Shown piece after piece: positions 9,024 to 16,762 of a stretch of 64,000 nt of DNA (positions are counted from its first letter, which is position 1; each line of letters opens with the position of its first letter). The DNA lies in assembly GCF_003111645.1 (NCBI RefSeq), contig NZ_CP022187.1, positions 2,480,001 to 2,544,000 of the forward strand, given 5' to 3'. The position numbers and the translations under genes were made by a program. This stretch comes from Parazoarcus communis (lineage in GTDB: Bacteria > Pseudomonadota > Gammaproteobacteria > Burkholderiales > Rhodocyclaceae). Below the pieces are notes generated by a model that ran no database searches, was not told the DNA's origin, and saw only the letters and a list, made by a program, of their open reading frames with translations.

Positions 9024-9551
9024 GTGCACAACGACAAGCCGCTGCACCAGCTTCACGCCGAAATCGATGGCCGCGTCGATGCCATCCGCGCCGAACGTGC
9101 AGACTGGCTGTGCGGCAAGGGCTGTGACAGCTGCTGCCGGCGACTGGCCGACATCCCCAGACTGACGGCTGCGGAGTGGGACCTGCTGCAGGACGGGCTG
9201 AAGCAGATGACGGCAGCGCGGCTCGAAGACATCGACCGCAAGATCGCTGCGCTGGCCGGCACACACACACGCCCCGTCGTCTGCCCCCTGCTCGATGAAG
9301 CCTCCGGCGCCTGCCCGGTCTATGCGCAGCGCCCGGTGGCCTGTCGTACCTACGGCTTCTATGTGCAGCGCGAACTCGGGCTCTACTGCAGCGATATCGA
9401 ATCGCAGGTGGCCGAGGGCATGCTGAGCGACGTCGTGTGGGGCAATCACGACGCAATCGATCAGCAACTCGCCGGACTGGGCGATGGCCGGCCGCTGACA
9501 GAATGGTGGCGTGGCGAAACGGGTGGGATCCGCCGTTCGCCGGCGGCCTGA
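9024..9551 (+). CDS. YkgJ family cysteine-cluster protein
   Basis: A 175-residue soluble protein with the YkgJ (UPF0153) cysteine cluster. Cys30, Cys34, Cys37 and Cys38 form CGKGCDSCC, with more cysteines in PVVCPLL, GACPVY, PVACRTYG and LYCSD. Family members are thought to bind Zn or an iron-sulfur cluster through these cysteines; the biochemical role is unknown. The start is a GTG with AGGA six bases upstream. The frame stays open well upstream into the dehydrogenase gene but carries no conserved sequence there. Confidence 0.85.
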   Translation: MHNDKPLHQLHAEIDGRVDAIRAERADWLCGKGCDSCCRRLADIPRLTAAEWDLLQDGLKQMTAARLEDIDRKIAALAGTHTRPVVCPLLDEASGACPVYAQRPVACRTYGFYVQRELGLYCSDIESQVAEGMLSDVVWGNHDAIDQQLAGLGDGRPLTEWWRGETGGIRRSPAA

Positions 9552-9766
9552 ATGCAGTGCCCTGCACCGACTGCTGCCGGCCATGAAACATCGCCCGCAC
9601 GGCGGCCTCCTGCGCATGTTTTGCATGTGCGACAATGCCGCATGAACACTCAGGACGATCGATCGAAGCCCCAACGCCGGCACCCGGCCCCAGCCCAGCT
9701 CTTTGCCCCGACCGCGGCGGCAGCCCGCGCCAGCGGACCGACTGCACAGCCCTGTCGCATTCTGCA

Positions 9767-11893
9767 ATGATGATGCCGGCAGACGTCGAAAACAGGCTGA
9801 TGCAAGAGGCGGCGCCCCTGCTCATGGGCCTTCTCAGCAATGAGCTGAGCGGTGTCTACGTCATCCAGGGCGATCGCTTCATCTTCGTCAACCAGCGCCT
9901 GGCAGACCTGTTCGGCTACACACCCGAGGTCTTGTGCGCCGGCATGGGGCCGACGCAACTGATCGCCCCGGCCTATCAACCCCTGGCCAAGCGCGAGATC
10001 GACCGCCGCCTGTCGGGCGAAGTCAAATCGAGCTTCTTCAATTTCGAAGGCGTACGCAGCGACGGCAGCAGGCTCGACGTCGAGGTCTTCGGCGTTGCCA
10101 CCACGTTCTCCGGAAAGCCTGCGATCATCGGCATCCTGCTCGACGTCTCCGAGCGGTGCAAGGCAGAGCGCGCGGTGGCCGACCAACTGCGCTTCATCGA
10201 GCAACTGGTCGACACCATCCCCAGCCCGGTCTTCTTCAAGGATGAGTCCGGCCGCTACTTGGGCTGCAATGCAGCCTTCGAAGACTACCTGGGACAGACA
10301 CGCGATCAGATCATCGGGCGCTCGGTCTACGACATTTCGCCAAAGGATCTGGCCGACCGGTATTTTGCTGCCGACGAAGCCCTTTTCAGGCAGGGCGGCA
10401 AGCAGACCTATGAGGCGAGCATTGCCTATGCAGACGGCACACGTCATGACGTCGTGTTCAACAAGGCGACCTTCAACAATGCACGTGGAGAACTGGGCGG
10501 ACTGGTGGGCGTCATGCTGGACATCTCCGAACGCAAGCGCATGGAACAGGCGGTCTGGCACGAGGCGAACTACGACGCCCTGACCGGCCTTCCCAACCGG
10601 CGCCTGTTCCACGACCGGCTGCGCGAGGAAGTCAAACGCAGCCAGCGCGGCGGCGGACGGTTCGCCCAGCTGTTCATTGATCTCGACCGCTTCAAGGAGG
10701 TCAACGACACCCTTGGCCACGATCTCGGCGACAAGCTGCTGGTCGAGGCTGCGGCACGTATCAGCAAGTCCGTGCGTACCAGCGATACCGTATCGCGGCT
10801 TGGCGGAGACGAATTCGTGGTGATCGCGCCCGGCATCGCAGACAAGAACGCTGCTGGCGCCATTGCCCAGCACATCATCGAGCAGATGCAGATGCCGTTC
10901 GATCTCGACGGCAAGCTGGCCTATGTATCGGCCAGCATCGGCATTGCCTTCTACCCCGACGACAGCACCGAAATGGACACCCTGCTCGGTTACGCGGATC
11001 AGGCCATGTACGCTGCCAAGGCCCAGGGCAGAAACGGCTTCTGCTACTTCGCGCAGCCGATGCAGGTCAGTGCGATGCAGCGCCTCCAGACCGGAAACGA
11101 TTTGCGCAGCGCGGTAAAGGCCGAGCAACTCGTCGTGCACTATCAGCCCATCGTCGACCTTTCCGACAACCGTATCGTCAAGGCGGAAGCCCTGGTGCGC
11201 TGGCTGCATCCGGTACGGGGCCTGCTCGGGCCCGACGAGTTCATTCCGGTCGCCGAAGACATCGGGGTCATCTCCGAGATCGGACAGTGGGTGTTCGAAC
11301 GCGCGATGCAAATGGCAAGCCGGTGGCATGCATTACGCGGACTGAAGGCAGACGCAGACACCGCCGAAGCCGGCATCCAGATCAGCGTCAACATGTCCCC
11401 GCGCCAGTTCATGAGCGGCAGCAGCGCAGGCTGGATCGAGCACCTGCGACAACACGGGCTGCCTGCAAGCGCCCTGGCCGTCGAGATCACCGAAGGCCTC
11501 CTGCTCGATACCCGTCCGGTCGTGATCGAAGCCCTGATGGCCTTCCGCGACGCCGGCGTCCAGGTGAGCATCGACGACTTCGGCACCGGTTACTCGGCAA
11601 TGTCCTACCTCAAGAAATTCGATATCGACTACCTCAAGATCGATCGCTCCTTCGTCCGCGACCTCACCACCGACGCCTCCGACCTGGCCATCGCCGAGGC
11701 AATGATCGTGATGGCGCACAAACTCGGCATGAAGGTGGTCGCCGAAGGGGTCGAAACCGCTGCACAGCGCGACCTCCTGCGCAGCGCGGGATGCGACTAC
11801 GCGCAGGGCTACCTGTTCTCGAGGCCGCTTGACGAGGAAGCTTTTGCACGCCTGCTTGAAACGTCCAGCCTCATTGCGACCGAGGCTGCATGA
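9767..11893 (+). CDS. PAS-PAS-GGDEF-EAL c-di-GMP enzyme
   Basis: A 708-residue soluble signalling protein. Two PAS domains (about residues 15-130 and 140-255; DRFIFVNQRLADLFGYT and FFKDESGRYLGCNAAF) precede a diguanylate cyclase domain with an intact GGDEF (346-350). A phosphodiesterase domain with intact EAL (474-476) follows, with later DDFGTGYS and KIDRSFV motifs. Both catalytic halves look competent, so it may make or degrade c-di-GMP in response to the PAS input. No membrane segments are seen. The ATG at 9767 is chosen because the 44-codon in-frame extension to 9635 is proline- and arginine-rich and unconserved. Its stop overlaps the start of the helicase gene (ATGA). Confidence 0.9.
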   Translation: MMMPADVENRLMQEAAPLLMGLLSNELSGVYVIQGDRFIFVNQRLADLFGYTPEVLCAGMGPTQLIAPAYQPLAKREIDRRLSGEVKSSFFNFEGVRSDGSRLDVEVFGVATTFSGKPAIIGILLDVSERCKAERAVADQLRFIEQLVDTIPSPVFFKDESGRYLGCNAAFEDYLGQTRDQIIGRSVYDISPKDLADRYFAADEALFRQGGKQTYEASIAYADGTRHDVVFNKATFNNARGELGGLVGVMLDISERKRMEQAVWHEANYDALTGLPNRRLFHDRLREEVKRSQRGGGRFAQLFIDLDRFKEVNDTLGHDLGDKLLVEAAARISKSVRTSDTVSRLGGDEFVVIAPGIADKNAAGAIAQHIIEQMQMPFDLDGKLAYVSASIGIAFYPDDSTEMDTLLGYADQAMYAAKAQGRNGFCYFAQPMQVSAMQRLQTGNDLRSAVKAEQLVVHYQPIVDLSDNRIVKAEALVRWLHPVRGLLGPDEFIPVAEDIGVISEIGQWVFERAMQMASRWHALRGLKADADTAEAGIQISVNMSPRQFMSGSSAGWIEHLRQHGLPASALAVEITEGLLLDTRPVVIEALMAFRDAGVQVSIDDFGTGYSAMSYLKKFDIDYLKIDRSFVRDLTTDASDLAIAEAMIVMAHKLGMKVVAEGVETAAQRDLLRSAGCDYAQGYLFSRPLDEEAFARLLETSSLIATEAA

Positions 11894-14052
11894 AGGCCGA
11901 ACCGCGTTTTAGTCCAGTCGGCTTTGAGCCGACGGCCGAGCAGCGTGCAATCCAGACCCACAGCGCGCGCTACATCATTGCCATGGCCAATGCCGGCGCG
12001 GCCAAGACCACCACGCTCGCGCTGCGCATCGCCGAATCGGTCAAGCGTGGCGTATCGCCCGATCACATCGTGGCCCTGTGCTTTTCTGCTGAAGCGGCAA
12101 GGGTGCTCAAGATGCGCCTGATCGAGATCGGTCTCGACGACAGACTGGCGCGACGCGTGCGCTGCACGACCTTCGACGAGTTCGCGCTTCAGGTGCTGCG
12201 CGATCACGAGGGGCGGGAAACGCCCTTTCTGCCCAGTTTCGAAGACGTCGCACCACATGTGCGCAGCGCCGTGACCGAAGTCCAGCGCATCAACGCTGCA
12301 CGGCGCAACCCGCGCGAGCTCTGGCTGCCCGAACACAACGCCCCGATCGCCGACTTTCTGAAGATCGTCCGCCAGATGAAGGCGCAACAGATCTCGCCCG
12401 AGATCGAGGATGACGACAGCGTCGCCTCTCGGGCGGAAGCCCTCAACGTGCCGGAAGGCCTGTTCGCGCTCTTCCGGCAGCTGGAGAAGGCCCGCGCCGG
12501 CGATGGCGACGGCTGTGCCTGGCGCACCGAATTCGACGCCACCTACGATCTGGCCATGCTGCTCACGCAAGGCAACGTGCCGGTCAGCCTGCCGGGCTAT
12601 CGCGTCGTCATCGCCGACGAACTGCAGGACATGAACCCCGCCACCCTCACCTGTCTCGAGCACCTGATTGAGCATGGTCGTGCCTGGTTCACCGGTGCGG
12701 GCGACTTCGATCAGGTCATCCACCGCTGGGCAGGCGCCGACGCCAGCTTCCTGAGCGCGCGGCTGGGCGCAAACTGGAGCGGGGTGAAGCGTCTGCCGCT
12801 CACCATCACTTTCCGCCACGGCCCGGCAATGGCCGTCGCCACGCATTTCCTGAAGAGCAAGCCCGTCGAATCCGGCCGCGACCACGACGCACGGCTGCGG
12901 CTGGTGCGCTGCGCCGACAGCGAGGACGAGGCCGGCAAACTCATTTCAGCCCTGCTCGACTGGCAGCAGCGCAGCAAGCGACTGGACGCCTGCGCCGTCA
13001 TTCTGCGCGCCCCGCATCAGTCGATCGCGATCGAGAACGCCTTGTTGCGCGCGGGCATCGGCTGGCGGCTGGAAGGACTGCAGAGCTACCTGCTGCGCTC
13101 CGAGATCCTCATACTGCGCGGCGTGATCGCCTTCGCGCTGGAAGACTACGAATCCATTCCGGGCGTGGACAAGCGCTTCCAGGTCCTCCAGGCACTCGAA
13201 CTGTGGCAGGAGCTCTCCTGGGGCGACCGCCGCCTCGAAGACCTCAAGACCGCCGCCGCACAGCCCGAACTCTTCGACGCCTTCCTCAAGGGCAGGCTGC
13301 TGCGTCCGCAAACCCTTGCGGACACCTCCGCAGCCGAGCTCTCCGACGAAGCCGAAACCCGCGCCGCCCACCGCCTTCTCGACCAGATCCGGCGCCTGCG
13401 CCGCGAGGGACAGCACGACGAGGCAAACGCCCTGCTCCGCCAGCAACATGAAGCAGCCGCAACCATCGACGAGGCCCCGGCGCAGCGCAACGCCCGTCTG
13501 CGCCTGACGCAGGCCCTCGCCACCCTGCGCGACGGCCCCGTCGACGAACCCGCGCACCTGGCCCTGGGCCGGGCGGTCGCCATCCTCGACCTGCACGGCG
13601 TAGCCAGACGCCTTTTCATCGACCCAGCCACCGCAGACATGGTGGCGAGATCGGTGGATGGCTTCCTCGACGCTGCGCGTATCAGCAAGCAGCCGCTGCG
13701 CGAGTTTGCACAATGGCTGCGCAGCGCAGAAGAGAAATCGGCGGAACTGCGCAAGCGCAAGACCGTGCTGCTGTGCACGGTCGAAGCGGCAAAAGGACAG
13801 GAGTTCGACGCCGTCATGCTGCCCGGCCTGGCCGACGGAAACTTCCCGCTTGCGGGCTGGGACCGCACCGAAGAGCACAACCGCTTCTACGTCGCCGTGA
13901 CCCGCATGCGCGACGAGCTGACGCTGTTCGCCCCGGAGACCGACGCCAGGCTCAGCCCCTTCGTGAGTGCGATGAAGCTCGATACAGCAGTCGCCCGCGG
14001 CCGCACCCTGCTCGACGCCCGCCTGACCGGGCACGACGTGCAGGACTTCTAG
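11890..14052 (+). CDS. UvrD/Rep-like superfamily 1 DNA helicase
   Basis: A 720-residue SF1A helicase-like ATPase. Motif Q/I is at the N-terminus (PTAEQRAIQTH, then ANAGAAKTTTLALRI), motif Ia is VALCFSAEAARVLKMRL, and Walker B is VVIADELQDMNPA. The GDFDQVIHRWAGAD segment matches motif III, and KGQEFDAVMLPGLADGNFP with YVAVTRMRDELTLF matches motifs V and VI. Walker A has Ala where the invariant Gly before Lys is expected. The ATG overlaps the c-di-GMP gene stop by four bases, implying translational coupling. A role in DNA repair or recombination is inferred from the family only. Confidence 0.87.
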   Translation: MKAEPRFSPVGFEPTAEQRAIQTHSARYIIAMANAGAAKTTTLALRIAESVKRGVSPDHIVALCFSAEAARVLKMRLIEIGLDDRLARRVRCTTFDEFALQVLRDHEGRETPFLPSFEDVAPHVRSAVTEVQRINAARRNPRELWLPEHNAPIADFLKIVRQMKAQQISPEIEDDDSVASRAEALNVPEGLFALFRQLEKARAGDGDGCAWRTEFDATYDLAMLLTQGNVPVSLPGYRVVIADELQDMNPATLTCLEHLIEHGRAWFTGAGDFDQVIHRWAGADASFLSARLGANWSGVKRLPLTITFRHGPAMAVATHFLKSKPVESGRDHDARLRLVRCADSEDEAGKLISALLDWQQRSKRLDACAVILRAPHQSIAIENALLRAGIGWRLEGLQSYLLRSEILILRGVIAFALEDYESIPGVDKRFQVLQALELWQELSWGDRRLEDLKTAAAQPELFDAFLKGRLLRPQTLADTSAAELSDEAETRAAHRLLDQIRRLRREGQHDEANALLRQQHEAAATIDEAPAQRNARLRLTQALATLRDGPVDEPAHLALGRAVAILDLHGVARRLFIDPATADMVARSVDGFLDAARISKQPLREFAQWLRSAEEKSAELRKRKTVLLCTVEAAKGQEFDAVMLPGLADGNFPLAGWDRTEEHNRFYVAVTRMRDELTLFAPETDARLSPFVSAMKLDTAVARGRTLLDARLTGHDVQDF

Positions 14053-14068
14053 GGCAACATGCTGCGGG

Positions 14069-14827
14069 TCAGGCGGGAACGCCCTCACTTGCAACATCCA
14101 CACGCACCTTCCGGGCGAGGCGGACGCAGCTGTTTGCAAGAATCCCGGTCGGGTCCAGCAGCGGCTGCTCGGTACATCCAAGGATGACGGCCTGCGCGCC
14201 CTGGTCGCGCAGATGCGCGATGACTGCAGCGAGGTGGCTGCTGCAGGCGCCTGAGTTGAAGCCGGCCTTGACGCCGTCGGCGCCGCAGATGGATTCCATC
14301 ACGCGCGCCTGTACCGATGCGTCCGGCACCAGCAGCGTCATCCCGGCAGCCTCTGCCGTCGAGTGGTAGACCCTGCTGGTGATCGTCCCCGATGTTGCCA
14401 GCGGACCAAGGCGGCTGACCTCGGGCATCTTCTCGCGCGCGAACGCGATCACTTCCGACAGCATGTTGACGATGGGGATGTCGAGCTGACGCTGGATGCT
14501 GCTGACAAAGGCGTGCGCCGTATTGCAGTGGATGACAAATGCATTCTGACCATTGGCTTCGAGACGCATGCAGGTGGCAAGCATGCCGATGGTCGGGTCT
14601 GCGCCGACGGCATGCTCGGCATAGGCGAGATTCGAGTCGATCAGGGGCACGGACACCCGCGAACGCAACACGTCGACCAGCACTAACACCTCGGTCATTC
14701 CGGGCAGGATGATGTCGGCGCCCTTGTCGGCAAGGTGCGCGCGCACATCCATGAGCTGATCGGCGCGGATGCCGCGCCAGTTGAGTCTCAACGACGTCGC
14801 CCATCGCCCGAAGGGGCTACGCCCCAC
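14069..14827 (-). pseudogene. Asp/Glu racemase family gene, apparent 5' frameshift
   Basis: An open frame of 252 codons from a GTG. It carries the two catalytic-cysteine motifs of the aspartate/glutamate racemase family (VIHCNTAHAF and VILGCTEQPLL) and the ATSGTITSRVYH and VKAGFNSGAC segments. The N-terminus lacks the usual GGMGP start. On the same strand, 14897-14835 encodes MTPTENPAFRTVVGIMAML, a racemase-like beginning, in another frame with a stop just beyond. One base gained or lost near 14838 would join the two into about 276 residues. A further GADIILPGMTEV segment resembles the second Cys motif with Met in place of Cys. Either a decaying gene or a sequencing error; the remaining protein could still fold from the GTG. 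Confidence 0.6.
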
Positions 14828-14962
14828 TGAACGCTCAGCTCAGCATCGCCATGATGCCGACCACCGTTCTGAAAGCAGGATTCTCAGTTGGAGTCATTCG
14901 ACCTACACTGCAGTGAAATAACCCATCCGCAGATCCATGCAATTACTGGTAGTACCTAGCCC

Positions 14963-15499
14963 ATGAAATGCGTGAGTGAGGCGTGGGCGATGCACGGCCG
15001 CGAACTGCTTCGATTCGTCAGCGGGCGTATCGCCAGTGCCGACGAAGCGAACGACCTCGTGCAGGAAGTTTTCCTGCGCGCGATGTTGCTCGACCGTGGC
15101 CTGTGCGGCATCGACAAGCCCAGAGCATGGCTCTTTCACGTCGCGCGCAACCTGCTCATCGACCGCTACCGGCTGACCAAGGAACAGATTCCGCTCAACG
15201 AGGCGGATTACCCCGCACCCGAAGATTCGGACGAGCCGGTCGAGGCGCTCACCGCCTGCCTGCCGCGCGCACTCGCCGAACTGGCGCCTGAGGATCGCGA
15301 AGTGCTGACCCTGTGCGACATCGAGGGCCTGTCCCATCAGGCCTGCGCCGAGCGCCTCGGGCTCACGCTCCCCGCAGCCAAGTCGCGCATTCTGCGCGCC
15401 CGGAAACGACTCAAGACCCGGCTCGTCACCGCCTGCCAGGTCCGCTTCGACGAGGCAGGCCAGGTCTGCTGTTTCGTACCCCGAGCACCGCTCGAATAA
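14963..15499 (+). CDS. SigZ-like ECF RNA polymerase sigma factor
   Basis: A 178-residue group 4 sigma factor. Region 2 reads ANDLVQEVFLRAM with PRAWLFHVARNLLIDRYR, and region 4 is LSHQACAERLGLTLPAAKSRILRARKRLK. The C-terminal tail with a Cys pair (QVCCFVPRAP) resembles SigZ proteins, which often sit beside OsmC- and thiol-related genes. No anti-sigma gene is adjacent. Directly downstream are a decayed rhodanese and a small OsmC protein, so a sulfur or thiol-stress regulon is a reasonable inference. Confidence 0.88.
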   Translation: MKCVSEAWAMHGRELLRFVSGRIASADEANDLVQEVFLRAMLLDRGLCGIDKPRAWLFHVARNLLIDRYRLTKEQIPLNEADYPAPEDSDEPVEALTACLPRALAELAPEDREVLTLCDIEGLSHQACAERLGLTLPAAKSRILRARKRLKTRLVTACQVRFDEAGQVCCFVPRAPLE

Positions 15500-15691
15500 T
15501 GCGATCCCGTTTTCGTCCATTGAGGCGCTGACTGCGGAGCATCCCGGTGCGCTTTCGGGCTGGACCGGCACGGGTACCTGCCGTCTGGTGGCGCGCCCCG
15601 ATGTCAGCCCCAATGGCAAGCCGGTTCCTGCGCCGTCCATGCCGTTGCTGACGGGGCTCGCCCTCACTGCGCGTGCGGCAAGAAAGCGGCA

Positions 15692-16017
15692 GCGCCGGAT
15701 GACGTGCGCGCGCCATCGGAAATTGCCGCACTGGCATTCGATGCGCCCAAGGTCATCGCCATGCCGATGAGCGAACTTGGGCAGCGATTCAGGGCGTTAC
15801 CGCGCGATCAGGCGTTGAATGTGGCGTCCTCCGCTGGCGAACGCAGCTTGAAAGCGACCTGCTTTCAGATGCTCCCGGATACGAAAAGATCGCCAACATG
15901 GAAGACGGTGTCACAGAATGGGGGCGCAAGGGGTTTCCCGTGCGGGGCGATGTGTCATCGCTGGCCAGCAATTCGGCCTGCTGCGCTCCGTCGTCACCTT
16001 CCGGAAAATGTTGCTGA
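15692..16017 (+). pseudogene. rhodanese-like domain remnant
   Basis: Two adjacent frames together read as one rhodanese domain. From about 15692 one frame gives DDVRAPSEIAAL, AMPMSELGQRFRALPRDQ and then AGERSLKAT. After a frame change near 15868 the next frame gives APGYEKIANMEDGVTEWGRKGFPV and a Cys-rich tail ending at 16017. The active-site loop, usually C-x-x-G-x-R-S, has Ser in place of Cys. There is no convincing start codon in the first frame. Frameshift plus loss of the catalytic Cys argue for a dead gene. It lies between the SigZ-like factor and OsmC and was probably once part of that cluster. Confidence 0.6.
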
Positions 16018-16045
16018 ACTGAATTACGCCACGCTGGAGAAAAAA

Positions 16046-16465
16046 ATGGAAAACGCCCCTCAGAAGATGCAATTCGCCGTGCGAACCAGGCGAAATGACT
16101 CACACGGCAGCGAGGCTCAGTGCAAGTCCGCGTCAATCACGCTGGATACCGATCTCGCCGGACGCCCCGATGCCTTCAACCCTGCGGAGCTGCTGCTGGC
16201 CGCGCTATCGGCGTGCATGATAAAAGGCATTGAGCGGGTGGTGCCGATGCTCAAGTTTGAGCTGAAAGGCGTGGAAGTGCTCGTGGATGGCGTGCGCCAG
16301 GATGTGCCGCCAAAGATGGAGAGCATCCGCTACGAAATCATTGTGGATACCGATGAATCAGAGCGACGCATCGAACTGCTCCATGACAATGTCAGGAAGT
16401 ACGGCACCGTGTTCAATACGGTGGCGCCGGGCACGGATCTGTCCGGTGTCATGCATCGACGATGA
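16046..16465 (+). CDS. OsmC family protein
   Basis: A 139-residue OsmC-fold protein. The FNPAELLLAALSACMIKGIERV helix holds the conserved Cys, and the KFELKGVEVLVDGVRQDVPP strand region is typical. OsmC/Ohr proteins reduce organic hydroperoxides or bind small thiol compounds; only one of the two redox cysteines is evident here, so peroxidase activity is doubtful. The ATG at 16046 has GGAG upstream; the open frame before it is rhodanese remnant. It converges on the OsmC-YcaO fusion gene at 16763-18973. Confidence 0.85.
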   Translation: MENAPQKMQFAVRTRRNDSHGSEAQCKSASITLDTDLAGRPDAFNPAELLLAALSACMIKGIERVVPMLKFELKGVEVLVDGVRQDVPPKMESIRYEIIVDTDESERRIELLHDNVRKYGTVFNTVAPGTDLSGVMHRR

Positions 16466-16762
16466 GCCAGGCGATGGCGTCCGCCATCCATCTCGCTTTT
16501 CGTTTGTCTGTACCACAGGGTTTGCCCAGGCAACGCCAGGATCATGGTCCGTTCCCCGCTGCACACGCACCCTTCCACCCGATGTCAGACTGTCCGAAGT
16601 TTTCTTGACACCGCCTCAGGCTGCCTTTGTCCGGAGAGCCCCTGGAACAAGGGCCCGGATTCGGCGCAGCGTACCGGCATGGCGTGGCGCGCTGACAGGT
16701 GCAGGGGTGGCTGTCGCTGGTGTGCTGAACGTCTGGATGGACTGGGGCTGGGCCCGCCCTGA
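16466..16762. other. gap between convergent genes, no clear gene
   Basis: The 297 bases between the OsmC gene and the end of the OsmC-YcaO gene hold no open frame I can assign. A + strand frame ending at 16772 has a hydrophobic stretch but no start context and no recognisable family. I saw no strong terminator with a T-tract. Confidence 0.4.
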
